The notes below the pieces were generated by a model. That model saw nothing but the letters and a program-made list of their open reading frames with translations. It was not told the origin of the DNA and searched no databases. Below, piece after piece: positions 11,964-22,090 of a DNA stretch of 64,000 nucleotides. The translations under genes and the position numbers were made by a program. The stretch comes from Leptodactylus fallax (Eukaryota > Chordata > Amphibia > Anura > Leptodactylidae): positions 6,492,501 to 6,556,500 of the forward strand of contig CAMRHE010000011.1 of the NCBI GenBank assembly GCA_947044405.1, given 5' to 3'. Each line of letters opens with the position of its first letter. Within the stretch, counting starts at the first letter, position 1.

Positions 11964-12064
11964 TAGGATAAACAGCGTGCGTTGGGGATCTCAAACGCTG
12001 GGGATTGTAGTAATCCTATGAGACAAGCTCGGTATTAAAGCAAGCATTAAGATACAGTGAAATT

Positions 12065-13260
12065 TTGATACAGTGCTGTTCCCCTCCCTTACTCTTTGTA
12101 TTCTATCCTATCTTTTATTTGGAAAAATACCAGTGGATGGCTAGTGGGCTCAGAAGCAGAGCTCCAGAATTGCTGAACCAGGCTTTTGGAGATCCTGAGC
12201 ATTTGGCTGAAATGGAGGCAGCCACAGCCATGCAGAGAATCGCGCAGAGTCCTGATTTTGGGGCTAGGCCAGGAAGTGCGGCAAGCAGCCCGGTCCCAAG
12301 GATTACTTCACCAGGAGGGTCCAGTAGCCCCAGCCTTGTCGGGGGGAATGGCTTCATACTGGCAAATGGCCCTGCAGCAAATAGGCACCAGGGACCCTAA
12401 CATATACCTGCAGGTGTTGTACCATTTTCAGGAAGCTGTAGAACAAGATCGACAGGCTGCTGAGAGACAGGCAGAGAGAGAGAGGAAGGCTGCTGAGCGA
12501 CAGGCCGAGAGGGAGTATCAGCTTGAGCTGAAGAGGCAGGAAATCTCCCAGCGGGCACAAACCGCCCCTGCGCAAACTCCAACAACCCTGCAGAGACCCT
12601 CAAGTTGGAATGAGAAGCCAGGCCGGAGTTCATCACAGCTGTCTGTCGTCAGGTCGGGTGAGACAAACTATGGCCCAGGTGGTCCCTCCCCTGTCCCAAG
12701 AACTTTGGGCGCCCGAGTGACCTTCCCCAAACCCCAAGGGGAGGTGCGGGCGGGGCCATGCCTGTAACCAGACAGGACATTTCAAGGAGGAGTGCCCCAA
12801 CCGCTCTGAGAACTTCCCTGCTTCCCAAGCCACAGCAGGTGGCCCATCTGTGTATCTGGAAGGGGGTGCAGGAAAAGGAATGCGGACTGTGGGACTAATG
12901 ACTGATTTGCCTGCTAATGTACTGTTGGGAACTGATTTAGGATCTATGATGTCCCAATATGGGGTGGGGAGCACCCCAATTTACTGTGATAAACTGTCTA
13001 TGATTAATGCTGATAATGTGTCTGTCATATCTGCAGAGAGAGCCCGTAACCCCCTCTCTGAGATACTTCCCATGGCAGTCAATGTAAATGCTAATGAGTT
13101 GCCTTCAGCTGAGAGCAGGGAAGATGCCAATGAGCTTCCTGCAACCCAGCTCAGCAAAAATGTTATTAATGCTTTGTTCACCCCCGTGCTAGGAGCCAAT
13201 GAGACTAAGTCTGTAGACACACCCACATCTGTGGGGGCGTCTCCCCTCCCAGCTTGTTAA
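12065..13260 (+). pseudogene. Gag/protease-like remnant of the RT-less LTR element
   Basis: Three overlapping frames carry the signal. The first has a charged gag-like start; the second (to 12767) has a long Q/E/R-rich heptad stretch (EQDRQAAERQAERERKAAER) that looks like coiled coil. The third contains CNQTGHFKEECP, a zinc knuckle whose first cysteine is not visible, then LPANVLLGTDLG, which resembles the LLG(R/T)D end of Ty3-type proteases. No clear DTGA or DSGA active-site motif was seen. Frame changes near 12390 and 12750 make a functional polyprotein unlikely. Confidence 0.55.
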
Positions 13261-13261
13261 C

Positions 13262-14398
13262 ATGTCTACTGCAGATCTCATTGAGGCCCGGTGTGAATTA
13301 ACAATTGCTAATGAAGGTACTGTCAATGTAATTGCCAATGCTTGTTGTGAAAGTGTACAGGGTAGCTCTTCTGAGTCACTGGAAGCGACTTCTACTATTT
13401 CGCCCAAGGCATCCGATAAGCACCCAACTGCTGACCATGTACCAGGTGGTCAGGTAGGCTATGGGGATCTTATGGCCAATCCAGGTGAGGGATGGACTGC
13501 TGGTAGTGTGGTGTTAGCCCGCAGCCAGAGTGCTACAAGGGTGGAGGGCGTTCCGACCCTTGAACCGTTGCCTACACCACCTGGAGTCGGTGCTGAGACC
13601 GCCATGACTAGCCTCACTCCCTTGAAGCCGGAGGAGTCCGGCCGGTATTAGACATACACGTCTCTTCTGTCCAGTTCTATTCCAGGAGTGCCCATGGCCC
13701 AAGTGCAGATGGCATGGGGTACTGGAGGTGTGATCCAAGAAGGTGGTATGTCCAATGTATTACCTGTCAATGTATTGTGGGGGGATGGTTTGGGGAAGCA
13801 TGATCTCAGTCATTTGCCCAAGGTATCACCATCACCCATCCAAGTACAGGAGGAACAGGATGTAGGTTTGGAAGCAAAGGGGGAGGTGCAGAACCTCCTA
13901 GAACTCTCCCAACTAGTGGCTAGTGTGGGGAAGACCCTGAGAGAGCAGGCCAAGGGTAGCCAGGAGAGCAGAGATTGCCGGGATGGGATCTCTGGAATGG
14001 TATCCCAAGGGCCTGAGGTCATGAGCGTAAAGCTACGGGATGCCAGTACTCAGAAAGCGGACCCAGAACAGGCAGGAGGTAGCCCAGTGTACGTGGATCA
14101 GGGCCTGAGCCTTAGAAGTGTCCCTAGTCAGACTAGAGAGCCAGAAGGGTCCGGCAGCTATGTAACATGCACCTCTCTTTTGTCTCACTCCAGCCAAGAG
14201 TTCAGCGATGCTGTCCAAGCTGACCCTAGTCTGGACATATTGAAGGTGCATGGCGCTCAACCACCCTCGGAGTCTGACAAGGCCCGAGTCTGCTGGGACC
14301 CCGGGGGAGGGGAGGGAGCCGTGGGGCCAGAGCCTGAGAAGCTGGAGGTGCTTTCAGAAGAGGGGCACAGGCCCCTACTTCCTGCAAGCCCCATCTAA
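13262..14398 (+). pseudogene. Long acidic open segment of the RT-less LTR element
   Basis: Two stretches in the same frame (13262-13651 and 13688-14398) are separated by one TAG at 13649 and together span about 378 codons. The composition is rich in S, P, E and G, with no transmembrane segment or enzyme motif. A motif of the type SGRY-TYTSLLS recurs as SGSYVTCTSLLS, so the segment seems internally duplicated. The last ~70 residues (ADPSLDILK, then SDKARVCWD) resemble to me the linker upstream of the integrase zinc finger in Ty3-type pol proteins; that is from memory and weak. The frame stops just before the polypurine tract. Confidence 0.45.
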
Positions 14399-14407
14399 AG
14401 GGGGAGG
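14397..14407 (+). other. Polypurine tract
   Basis: AAAGGGGGAGG lies immediately before the TGTGATG start of the 3' LTR. This is the normal primer for plus-strand DNA synthesis in LTR elements. Confidence 0.85.
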
Positions 14408-15280
14408 TGTGATGATTCTGCTTAAATATGGCTATAACTCAGAGATGTATTTTGATCTCTGGGTATAGTATCTCCCTTCTTACCTGCATTTATTCATAAG
14501 GTGCGCAGCTATAATCCTAGGTGTATATTGGCAGTAGTGGCAACACTGGAACAATTGGGGCTTTGTATCCATCCCAGCAGGGCTCCATTGAATTCATATA
14601 CAGCCCTGAGTGATCAAAGAAACATGCATTGTGCAGATAGATCAGACCTGGTTGATAACATTGTATCATTCCACTTGGTCTCAGCTCAATACAAAGAATC
14701 TGGACTTGAGTGCATTATTCAATCAGACTTGCTGTCGCCGGTGATCTCATTCTGGGAGGTGGCATAAAGGGTATAAAAGATGAGGTAAGAGGCAATGGGA
14801 GGAGATTGTGCTGGGACTACAAGAGAACCCTATGAGGAGATTACAGAGAGACTTCCACTGAGAGAGACTATTGGATTATACTGTGAGGAGCATACAAGCG
14901 GAGATGCTGGAGTTAATGCCGCTGCCTCCACTGGGTTATTCACACATGACAGAGCATGTGTGAGTGTTGGATTATAGAGCCACATCAAGGAGATGCGTGG
15001 TAAAGTAATTATTTCAATGTTATTCCCTTTTTATTTTTATTGTACTGTATATTGTAACTAGTAACTGTTAATGCTTGCATACATCTGCATATCTGTTCTG
15101 AACTGCATGTGTTAGATGTTAATACCGACCCATTTAGGGGTTAATAAATATATAAAATTTAGAAAGCTTGTCTTGTATTTATCTTGTGAACCCGGCACTC
15201 ACTGGCGGTGAGTGTGGTTTATATGAAAGAAGACTCAGGTGTGAGCCAAAGCGGTGTTGGCGCACTGAAGATCTTTCACA
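14408..15280 (+). repeat. 3' LTR of the RT-less element
   Basis: It matches the 5' LTR over 873 bp with scattered differences, for example CTGTCGCCGGTGATC here against CTGCCACCGGTGACC there, and a short length change in GTGTGGTTT. It is followed by the GGGTG target duplication at 15281-15285. Confidence 0.9.
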
Positions 15281-16760
15281 GGGTGTAATAAGCATTAGTT
15301 TCCCAGGCGGGAATGCACAGCGGATAGTGAAAAGTGAATATGAAAGCTGTGCAGAGTACAGTAGCTCCTATGATTGGGGAAGGGGGTCACTCTGGGGGTC
15401 ACTTTTAGTTTATTTTCCCTTGTAAGCTCTAAAATTGGAGTGTCCCCTGATATACGCTCGCACAGCTTATGCATTCCTTTCCTGCCGCAGCCAGTTTTAT
15501 TCTAATGATTTGGTGATTTTTGGGCTTTTTTGTCTTCACATTGTACAAGCTATATCTTTTTTATTTTTCTGGTGATGTAGCCATATGAGGGCTGATTTTT
15601 TGCGGAATGAGATGCAGTTTGGAATTACACCATTTTGTTGAGTGCCTATAACTTATTGAATAAATTATATTAACTCTTTCTGGGTGGATTAAAAAAAAAC
15701 CCATCAATTCTGGCATTGGTTTTTACCTTTTAATTTTTTTTGCCATGCAGCGTACAGAATAAGTAACATGTTACCTTTATTCTGCAGGTCAGTACGATTA
15801 CGGCGATACCTCATTTATATTGTTTTTTTATGTGTTACTAATTCTGCAGAACAAAAACCCATTTGTGGACATAAATCAATTGTTTTTGCGTCACCATCTT
15901 CTGAGATGCGTAGCTTTTTTATTTTTCGGTTGACAGAGATGGTTGAGGGCTTATTTTATGTGGGAGGACATGTGTTTTTTATTGGTACTATTTTGAGGTA
16001 CATGAGGTTTTTATAGCATTTTTTTGTAAGCGAGATAGTGGTGTTTTTTTTCCATTTTTTTTTTCTGATGTTCACCGTGTACGTTAAATATTGTTTCAGT
16101 TTTATTGTACAGGTTGTTACGGACGCGACAATACCAAATATGTATTGTTTTTATTAATTTTTAGGTTTTTTTTATATAATTCATTTTATATAGGAAAAGG
16201 GAATTTTGGGGGCTTTATAACTTTATAAATTTTTTTTTTTTTACACACTTTTTTTTTTTATTTAACTTTTTTTACATTTTTTACTTGTCCTATAAGGACA
16301 CCTGAACCAGCAATACACTGATTGCTGGCTCAGTATTATAAACTGCAATACAGAGCATACAGTGTCTTGCAGTCTATACAGGAAGTCAGCACTATGCAGA
16401 CACATAGCCTGACTTCGTGAGGTGTCGGCAGGATCAACCAGGTAGTGGAGGCTCCAGGCAGTCTAGGGTCACTGGCCAGACACCAGGCTGCAGATAATAG
16501 ATATTGGCACACCCCGAACTCGCCGCGGGGTGTGCCGGGGGTGGGGGGCGGCAACATGGCGGAACTCAGTTCCGACAGGGGGTTATGGAGCAGGGTGTTA
16601 GCTGTCAGTTACAGCTAACACCCGCTCTCGATCCTTCTCACTGTGTCTCTCAAGTACTGGTCGTAAATTTACAATTAGGCAGACTTCAGAGACCAGGACC
16701 GCTGGCCGTAAACGGCGGTCGTCAACAGGTTGAAATCAAAACACGCATATATTCAGCATA
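15281..16760 (+). repeat. Frog dispersed repeat, 3' portion
   Basis: It resumes the interrupted repeat unit (GGGTGTAATAAGCATTAG) and then passes into T-rich sequence with GTGATGTAGCCATATGAGGG and related blocks, ending near AACGGCGGTCGTCAACAGG. Related sequence occurs in the opposite direction at 25230-26080 and 43800-44010. No coding sequence was seen. GC-rich stretches near 16500-16560 could mimic promoter DNA but belong to the repeat. Confidence 0.6.
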
Positions 16761-17029
16761 TTCTAATATTAAACTCCATGTTTTCATCAAACCAGAAGCC
16801 ATGTTTTGATTTGAAATGTTTTTGTTTCTGGTATCCATTGTGTTTAAGGATCTTTTATGTCATGTGATTGAATTGGGCGTGGTGTTTTTAGCTTTTAAAT
16901 TCAGCGAAGTGGAATCAAACTTTATGCTATGATTAAATATTTAGCTATATTTTTAGGTTTTCACCTTTAAGTCTGAGGGATCTTTTCCGAACCATTCACA
17001 ACATGGATATATATTGAATGAACAACATA

Positions 17030-17870
17030 CATTGGCTTGCAAAATTATTCATACCCCTTGAGCTTTTTCACATTTTGTCACCTTACAACCACAAACTTAA
17101 ATGTATTTTATTGAGATTTTAAGTGATAGACCAACACAAAGTAACACATAATTGTGAAGTGGAATGAAAATGATACATGCTTTTAAAAATTTTAATCAAA
17201 TAAAAATCTGAAAAGTGTGACATGCAAAAGTATTCAGCACCCTGTACTCTGATTCCTTAAATAAAATCCAGTGCAATTAATTGCCTTTATAAGTCACTTA
17301 ATTAGTTACTAGAGTTCAGCTGTGTATAATTTAGTCTCAGTATAAATACATCTGTTCTGTGAAGGCATCAGTGGTTTGTTAGAGAACACTAGTGAACAAA
17401 CTGCATCATGAAAACCAAGGAACTCACCAGACAAATCAGAGATAAAGTTGTGGAGGTTTAAAGCAGGGTTAGGTTATAAAAACATATCCCAAGCTTTGAG
17501 CATCCCAAGGAGCACTGTTCAATTCATCATACAAAAATGGAAAAAGTATTCTACAACTGCAAACCTACCAAGACATGGCCACCCACCTAAACTGACAGAT
17601 CGAGCAAGGAGAACACTGGTCAGAGAACCAGCCAAGAAGCCCATGGTCACTCTGGAGGAGCTTCAGAAATCCAAAGCTCAGGTTGGAGAATCTGTCCACA
17701 GGTCTTTATGGAAGAGTGGCAAGAATAAAACCTTTGTTGAAAGAAAGACATAAGAAGTGCCATTTGCAGTTTGCCACAAGCCATTTAGGGGACATAGCAA
17801 ACATGTTTAAGAAGGTGTTCCAGTCAGATGAGACCAAAGTTGAACTTTTTGGCCTACATGCAAAGCACTA
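17030..17870 (+). mobile_element. Tc1-like transposon, 3' part lost
   Basis: The left inverted repeat begins CATTGGCTTGCAAAATTATT at 17030 after TA. The transposase runs to its first catalytic region and is then cut at 17870 by a second Tc1 element. No sequence of the lost 3' part appears after that second element, so it was removed by the deletion at about 19250. Confidence 0.85.
17408..17868 (+). pseudogene. Tc1-like transposase, N-terminal half
   Basis: It starts at the ATG at 17408 (MKTKELTRQIRDKVVE). A 2-bp loss at about 17456 shifts the frame before the AGLGYKNISQAL helix-turn-helix region. A second loss near 17700 removes about ten residues after VGESVHR, where the family has an ISHTLHKSG-type stretch. 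The next frame gives GLYGRVARIKPLLK and the first catalytic aspartate (QSDETKVELFG). It is close in sequence to the intact copies at 49922 and 55676 but clearly older. Confidence 0.85.
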
Positions 17871-19250
17871 CAGTAGAGACCAAAAGTTCGGACACACCTT
17901 CTCATTCCAAGAGTTTTCTGTATTTTCATGACTATAAAAATTGTAGATTCACACTGAAGGCATCAAAACTATGAATTAATACATGTGGAATTATATGCTT
18001 AACAAAAAAGTGTGAAACAACTGAAAATATGTCTTATATTCTAGGTTCTTCAAAGTAGCCACCTTTTGCTTTAATTACTGCTTTGCACACTCTTGGCATT
18101 CTCTTGATGAGCTTCAAGAGGTAGTCACCTGAAATGGTCTTCCAACAGTCTTGAAGGAGTTTCCAGAGATGCTTAGCACTTGTTGGCCCTTTTGCCTTCA
18201 CTCTGCGGTCCAGCTCACCCCAAACCATCTTGATTGGGTTCAGGTCTGGTGACTGTGGAGGCCAGGTCATCTGGCGTAGCACCCCATCACTCTCCTTCTT
18301 GGTCAAATAGCCCTTACACAGTCTGGAGGTGTGTTTGGGGTCATTGTCCTGTTGAAAAATAAATGATGGTCCAACTAAACACAAACTGGATGGAATAGCA
18401 TGCCGCTGCAAGATGCTGTGGCAACCATGCTGGTTCAGTATTCAATTTTGAATAAATCCCAAACAGTGTCACCAGCAAAGCAACCCCACACCATCACACC
18501 TCCTCCTCCATGCTTCACGGTGGGAACCAGGCATGTAGAGTCCATTCGTTCACCTTTTCTGCGTCTCACAAAGACACGGTGGTTGGAACCAAAGATCTTA
18601 AATTTGGACTCATCAGACCAAAGCACAGATTTCCACAGGTCTAATGTCCATTCCTTGGGTTCTTTAGCCCAATCAAGTCTCTTCTGCTTGTTGCCTGTCT
18701 TTAGCAGTGGTTTCCTAGCAGCTATTTTACCATGAAGGCCTGCTGCACACAGTCTCCTCTGAGGCTGGTGACTCGGATGAACTTATCCTCCGCAGCAGAG
18801 GTGACTCTTTATCTTCCTTTCCTGGGGAGGTCCTCATGTGAGCCAGTTTCTTTGTAGCGCTTGATGGTTTTGGCCACTGCACTTGGGGACACTTTCAAAG
18901 TTTTCCCCAATTTTTGGGACTGACTGACCATCATTTCTTAAAGTAATGATGGCCACTCGTTTTTCTTTACTTAGCTGCTTTTTTCTTGCCATAATACAAA
19001 TTCTAACACTCCATTCAGTAGGACTATCAGCTGTGTATCCACCTGACTTCTGAACAACACAACTGATGATCCCAACCCCATTTATAAGGCAAGAAATACC
19101 ACTTATTAAACCTGACAGGGCACACCTGTGAAGTGAAAACCATTTCAGGTGACTACCTCTTGAAGCTCATCAAGAGAATGCCAAGAGTGTGCAAAGCAGT
19201 AATCAAAGCAAAAGGTGGCTACTTTGAAGAATCTAGAATATAAGACATAT
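17871..19250 (-). mobile_element. Tc1-like transposon, opposite strand, one end deleted
   Basis: The intact end begins CAGTAGAGACCAAAAGTTCG at 17871 after a TA, inside the transposase of the previous Tc1 copy. The other end shows only the inner part of the inverted repeat (19133 to about 19250) and stops at CATAT before unrelated LTR sequence. By symmetry with the left repeat, roughly the outer 190 bp is missing. Confidence 0.85.
18034..18992 (-). pseudogene. Tc1-like transposase, decayed
   Basis: The minus-strand start at 18992 gives MARKKQLSKEKRVAIITL, a normal Tc1 N-terminus. The open frame is then broken several times. The middle part has LWSDESKFKIFG (first aspartate), and the last part (18411 to 18034) has FQQDNDPKHTS (second aspartate). 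The third catalytic position reads NPIKMVWGEL: the expected glutamate is a lysine. The enzyme would be inactive even without the frameshifts. Confidence 0.85.
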
Positions 19251-19256
19251 AAGTCT

Positions 19257-19908
19257 CCTGGACAGCTCCTATGCTGATCTAAAGCCTAATTCCCAGTGTC
19301 TCTAGTTTCAGTTCCCACCTCTCTGGTTTGCTCCACCCTGTTCCTTGATTAAACTTCCTATTTAAACCCAGCCTTGCACTTCATGCTTTGCGAGATTATT
19401 GTGCTCTTAGCCAGTAATCTAGCCTGCCTCTCCTGCTCTGCTGCTAATACTGGCGTTCATCTTGTGCATCGACCCCTGACTTCCTCCTGACTATAATGCT
19501 CAAAAATCAAAAACCTTTACTGGGAACATCACATCAGATTGTTTTTATGCACTTGATAAAGGAGCTTGGTGCTCCGAAATGCGCTGTGCTTATCACCCTA
19601 ATAAATGTGAATTCCTTCTATCATCATCTGTGACCGGGGGTTATTTCCCAAGAGTGCGGGTTGGTACAGTGGATCCTTGGGCCACCATAGATTCCATATA
19701 TTTTCCTCCTGACTATGGTATTGTTTTCTCTAAAACTGATGTTCATCTTGTGCATCGACACCTGGCTTCCTCCTGACTACGGTATTGCCTTCTCCTGTAA
19801 TACTGATGTTCATCTTGTGCATCGACCACTGGTTTCCTCTAACTATGTTATCAGCCTAGCAATTACCCCAAGTAAGATGCACTAAAAGACTCCGAACCAG
19901 ACTCGGCG
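19257..19908 (+). repeat. 5' LTR, truncated and internally expanded
   Basis: 19257-19450 matches 24076-24270 of the 3' LTR closely (CCTGGACAGCTCCTATGCTG and onward), and 19850-19908 matches its end. The first ~68 bp of the LTR are missing. A 400-bp insertion carries three copies of GTTCATCTTGTGCATCGAC (about 19455, 19741 and 19808), and between the first and second copy a stretch with GGAGCTTGGTGCTCCGAAAT. The last bases of the LTR (about 14) are replaced by the next repeat. Confidence 0.7.
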
Positions 19909-20844
19909 GAAGCAACTGTGTGCACACCCTGCTTTGCAGGTATCAGCTGTATGTAACAGCTGACACTGTCCTCTAACACCCGCGGTCGGAGCTGAGCTCC
20001 GATCACGGGTATTAACCCCTGAGATGCTGCGGTCAAACATGACCGTGGCATCTCAGGGGTCTTATTATATATTGGGGTCCCGATCGCCGTTGTTCCTATT
20101 TGGCAGCCCAGGGTCTGACCAGTGACCCTGGGTCTGCCACATCGCTGTCCCTCCCCCCCATTGAAGCAGTGATCAGATAGCGCTGCTTCAATACCCCCAC
20201 CCATTGAAGCAGTGATCATATATTGCTGATTCAATCCATCCCCCCAATTGAAGCAGCGATCAGATATCGCTGCTTCAGTTCCCCCCATCCCAGAGCTGGT
20301 GCTATCATTATACTCTGGGGTCAGAGTATAATAATCAGAGGCCCAGGGAAATTATTAAAAATAACAAATCATTATACTCATCTTAACCTCACCTCTCCTG
20401 AGAACCCAGCTGTCAGACCATCTTCCTCGCTCCTCTTCTTCCTACCGAATGAAGTCCTGCTCCCCGGATGTCACTGCTGGGGCCTGTGATTGGGCCTCAG
20501 CGGTCCCGTGGGGGCGTGATGATGTCATTACGCTGGCGCCGACATCATTACGCCCAATCACAGGCCCCAGCATTAAAAATAAAAAAAATTGCTGATACTC
20601 ACCTGTGGAGCCCAGGACAGGTGAGTATCAGCATTTTTTTTTATTTTTAATCACCACGTGGGGTTCCGAGAGGGACAGGTAGCATGGTGGAACCCCTTGC
20701 ATCCAAGGGGTTAAAATCCTCGATCGGAAATGTGCGATTCGATACATTGAAGTGTAAGGAAATCTGGAATTGATGTGAATTGAATATTTCCTGAAATTCG
20801 GATCGAATTCCACTTCGTCAGCTTCAATTCGCTCATCTTTAGCT
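19909..20844. repeat. Inserted GC-rich repeat block with hAT-like right end
   Basis: The block replaces the primer site and gag start of the Gypsy element. It ends AATTCGCTCATCTTTAGC, similar to the terminus of the hAT at 28793-37153, and 20700-20830 reverse-complemented resembles 28800-28930. The left half has CCGATCACGGGTATTAACCCCTGAG-type sequence found in other frog repeats. No matching left terminus was found. Two strong hairpins lie in it (20477-20572 and about 20590-20630). Confidence 0.5.
20150..20285. repeat. Three tandem hairpin units
   Basis: Three units of the form ATTGAAGCAGTGATCAGATA followed by its near-complement (GCGCTGCTTCAAT) sit at about 20160, 20203 and 20248. Each is a near-perfect inverted repeat with GAAGCAG/CTGCTTC arms. 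Spacers are C-rich. Confidence 0.7.
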
Positions 20845-22089
20845 ATGAATCAAGTCTTTGATAACCCTAATCGTTGTGCCACAGCTGAGACCAAATTGTA
20901 TAACCTTCAACAAGGACATCACTTAGTTGCTGAATACACAGCGGAGTTTCGTCACTGGGTAGCTGACACCACATGGAATCTAGCAGCTCAAAGGAGTCAA
21001 TTTTGACAAGGGTTATCAGGGCTTGTAAAGGTAGAACTTGCCCGAATTGAGGCTCCTGATAATCTGGAGGATTTTATTCAACTATGCATCCGAATTGATC
21101 AGAGACTTACTGAACATAGAAAAGAGAGACTGCGGATATTTGGAAACAAACCTACCTACTCCTTCAGTCACTCAGAATTGAACACACAGCAAAAGACTGA
21201 ATCTTTACCAGAACCTATGCAGATTGATGTCATCCGAAAACCTCTTACTGCAGTAGAGAAAGAGAGGTGTCGTACAGAAAATCTGTGCTTCTGTTGTGGG
21301 GGTTCAGGACATAAAGCCATTAACTGTCCCAACAAGTTTCAAAGGTCTATAGCCTGCACTAGTGCTAAGGCAGATAGCAATTTTGAACTTTCTGAACTGT
21401 CGGATTCAGTTATGCAGACCAACTCATCTGTAACCCAAAATGAAAAGAAAATGTATTCATCTCATTATGTCATTCTGATACAGGTCATGGTTGGGAGCCA
21501 TAAAATGCAATGTTCAACCATGTTAGATTCTGGTGCAGGAGAAAATTTTATGGACTTACAATTTGCGCTTGATAATAACATTGCACGTAGAACAAAATCC
21601 GTGCTAATTGATATGGAAACTGTTCATGGTTCACTGTTATCATCTGGACCTTTAACTCACTAGACAATTGAACTTGGAATTTGCATTGAACCTGATCATC
21701 ATGAAATTATTAGTTTCCATCTAATTTCTTCTCCCAAGTTTCCATTTATTTTAGGAAATCCATGGTTTCCTATCCATAATCCTTCTATCAACTGGGAATA
21801 AAGGACTGTTACTTTTCCTTCTAAATACTGCAAGGACAATTGTCATTTAAGTTTATCCATCCAAGAACAAATAAAAGTTTCCAAAATTCCTCATCAGAGT
21901 TATGATAAGTTGCCACCTCAGTATCAACAGTTCAGTGATGTCTGCAGCAAGAAAAAAGCTGATCAACTACCTCCTCATCGTTCTTACGATTGTCCCATCG
22001 AGTTGCTTCCTGGAGCTACTATTCCTTTTGGCAGAATTTACAATCTCTCTGAAGCAGAATTAAAAGGGCTCAGACAACACTTAAAATGA
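20845..22089 (+). pseudogene. Gypsy gag and protease
   Basis: One frame runs from the ATG at 20845 to 22086 with three nonsense codons (21004, 21661 and 21799). The gag part ends in the zinc knuckle CFCCGGSGHKAINC (about 21289-21330), which binds the genomic RNA. The protease active site reads MLDSGAGENF (about 21520), a normal DSGA motif. The frame ends at TGA 22087, and the RT starts one frame away. The gag N-terminus is missing because of the inserted repeat block. Confidence 0.85.
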
Positions 22090-22090
22090 T

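Larger units (their letters stand above)
11067..15280 (+). mobile_element. LTR retrotransposon without reverse transcriptase
   Basis: A 4.2-kb element has two ~873-bp LTRs that differ at roughly a dozen sites, a 5-bp target duplication GGGTG on both sides, a primer site just after the 5' LTR and a polypurine tract just before the 3' LTR. The 2.47-kb interior has gag-like and protease-like remnants and a long open segment, but no RT, RNase H or integrase catalytic core. It is structurally complete but depends on enzymes from elsewhere. The similar LTRs point to a fairly recent insertion. Confidence 0.9.

Noticed and set aside
16490..16570. CpG-rich promoter
   Set aside because: The GC-rich stretch belongs to a dispersed repeat found elsewhere in the window.
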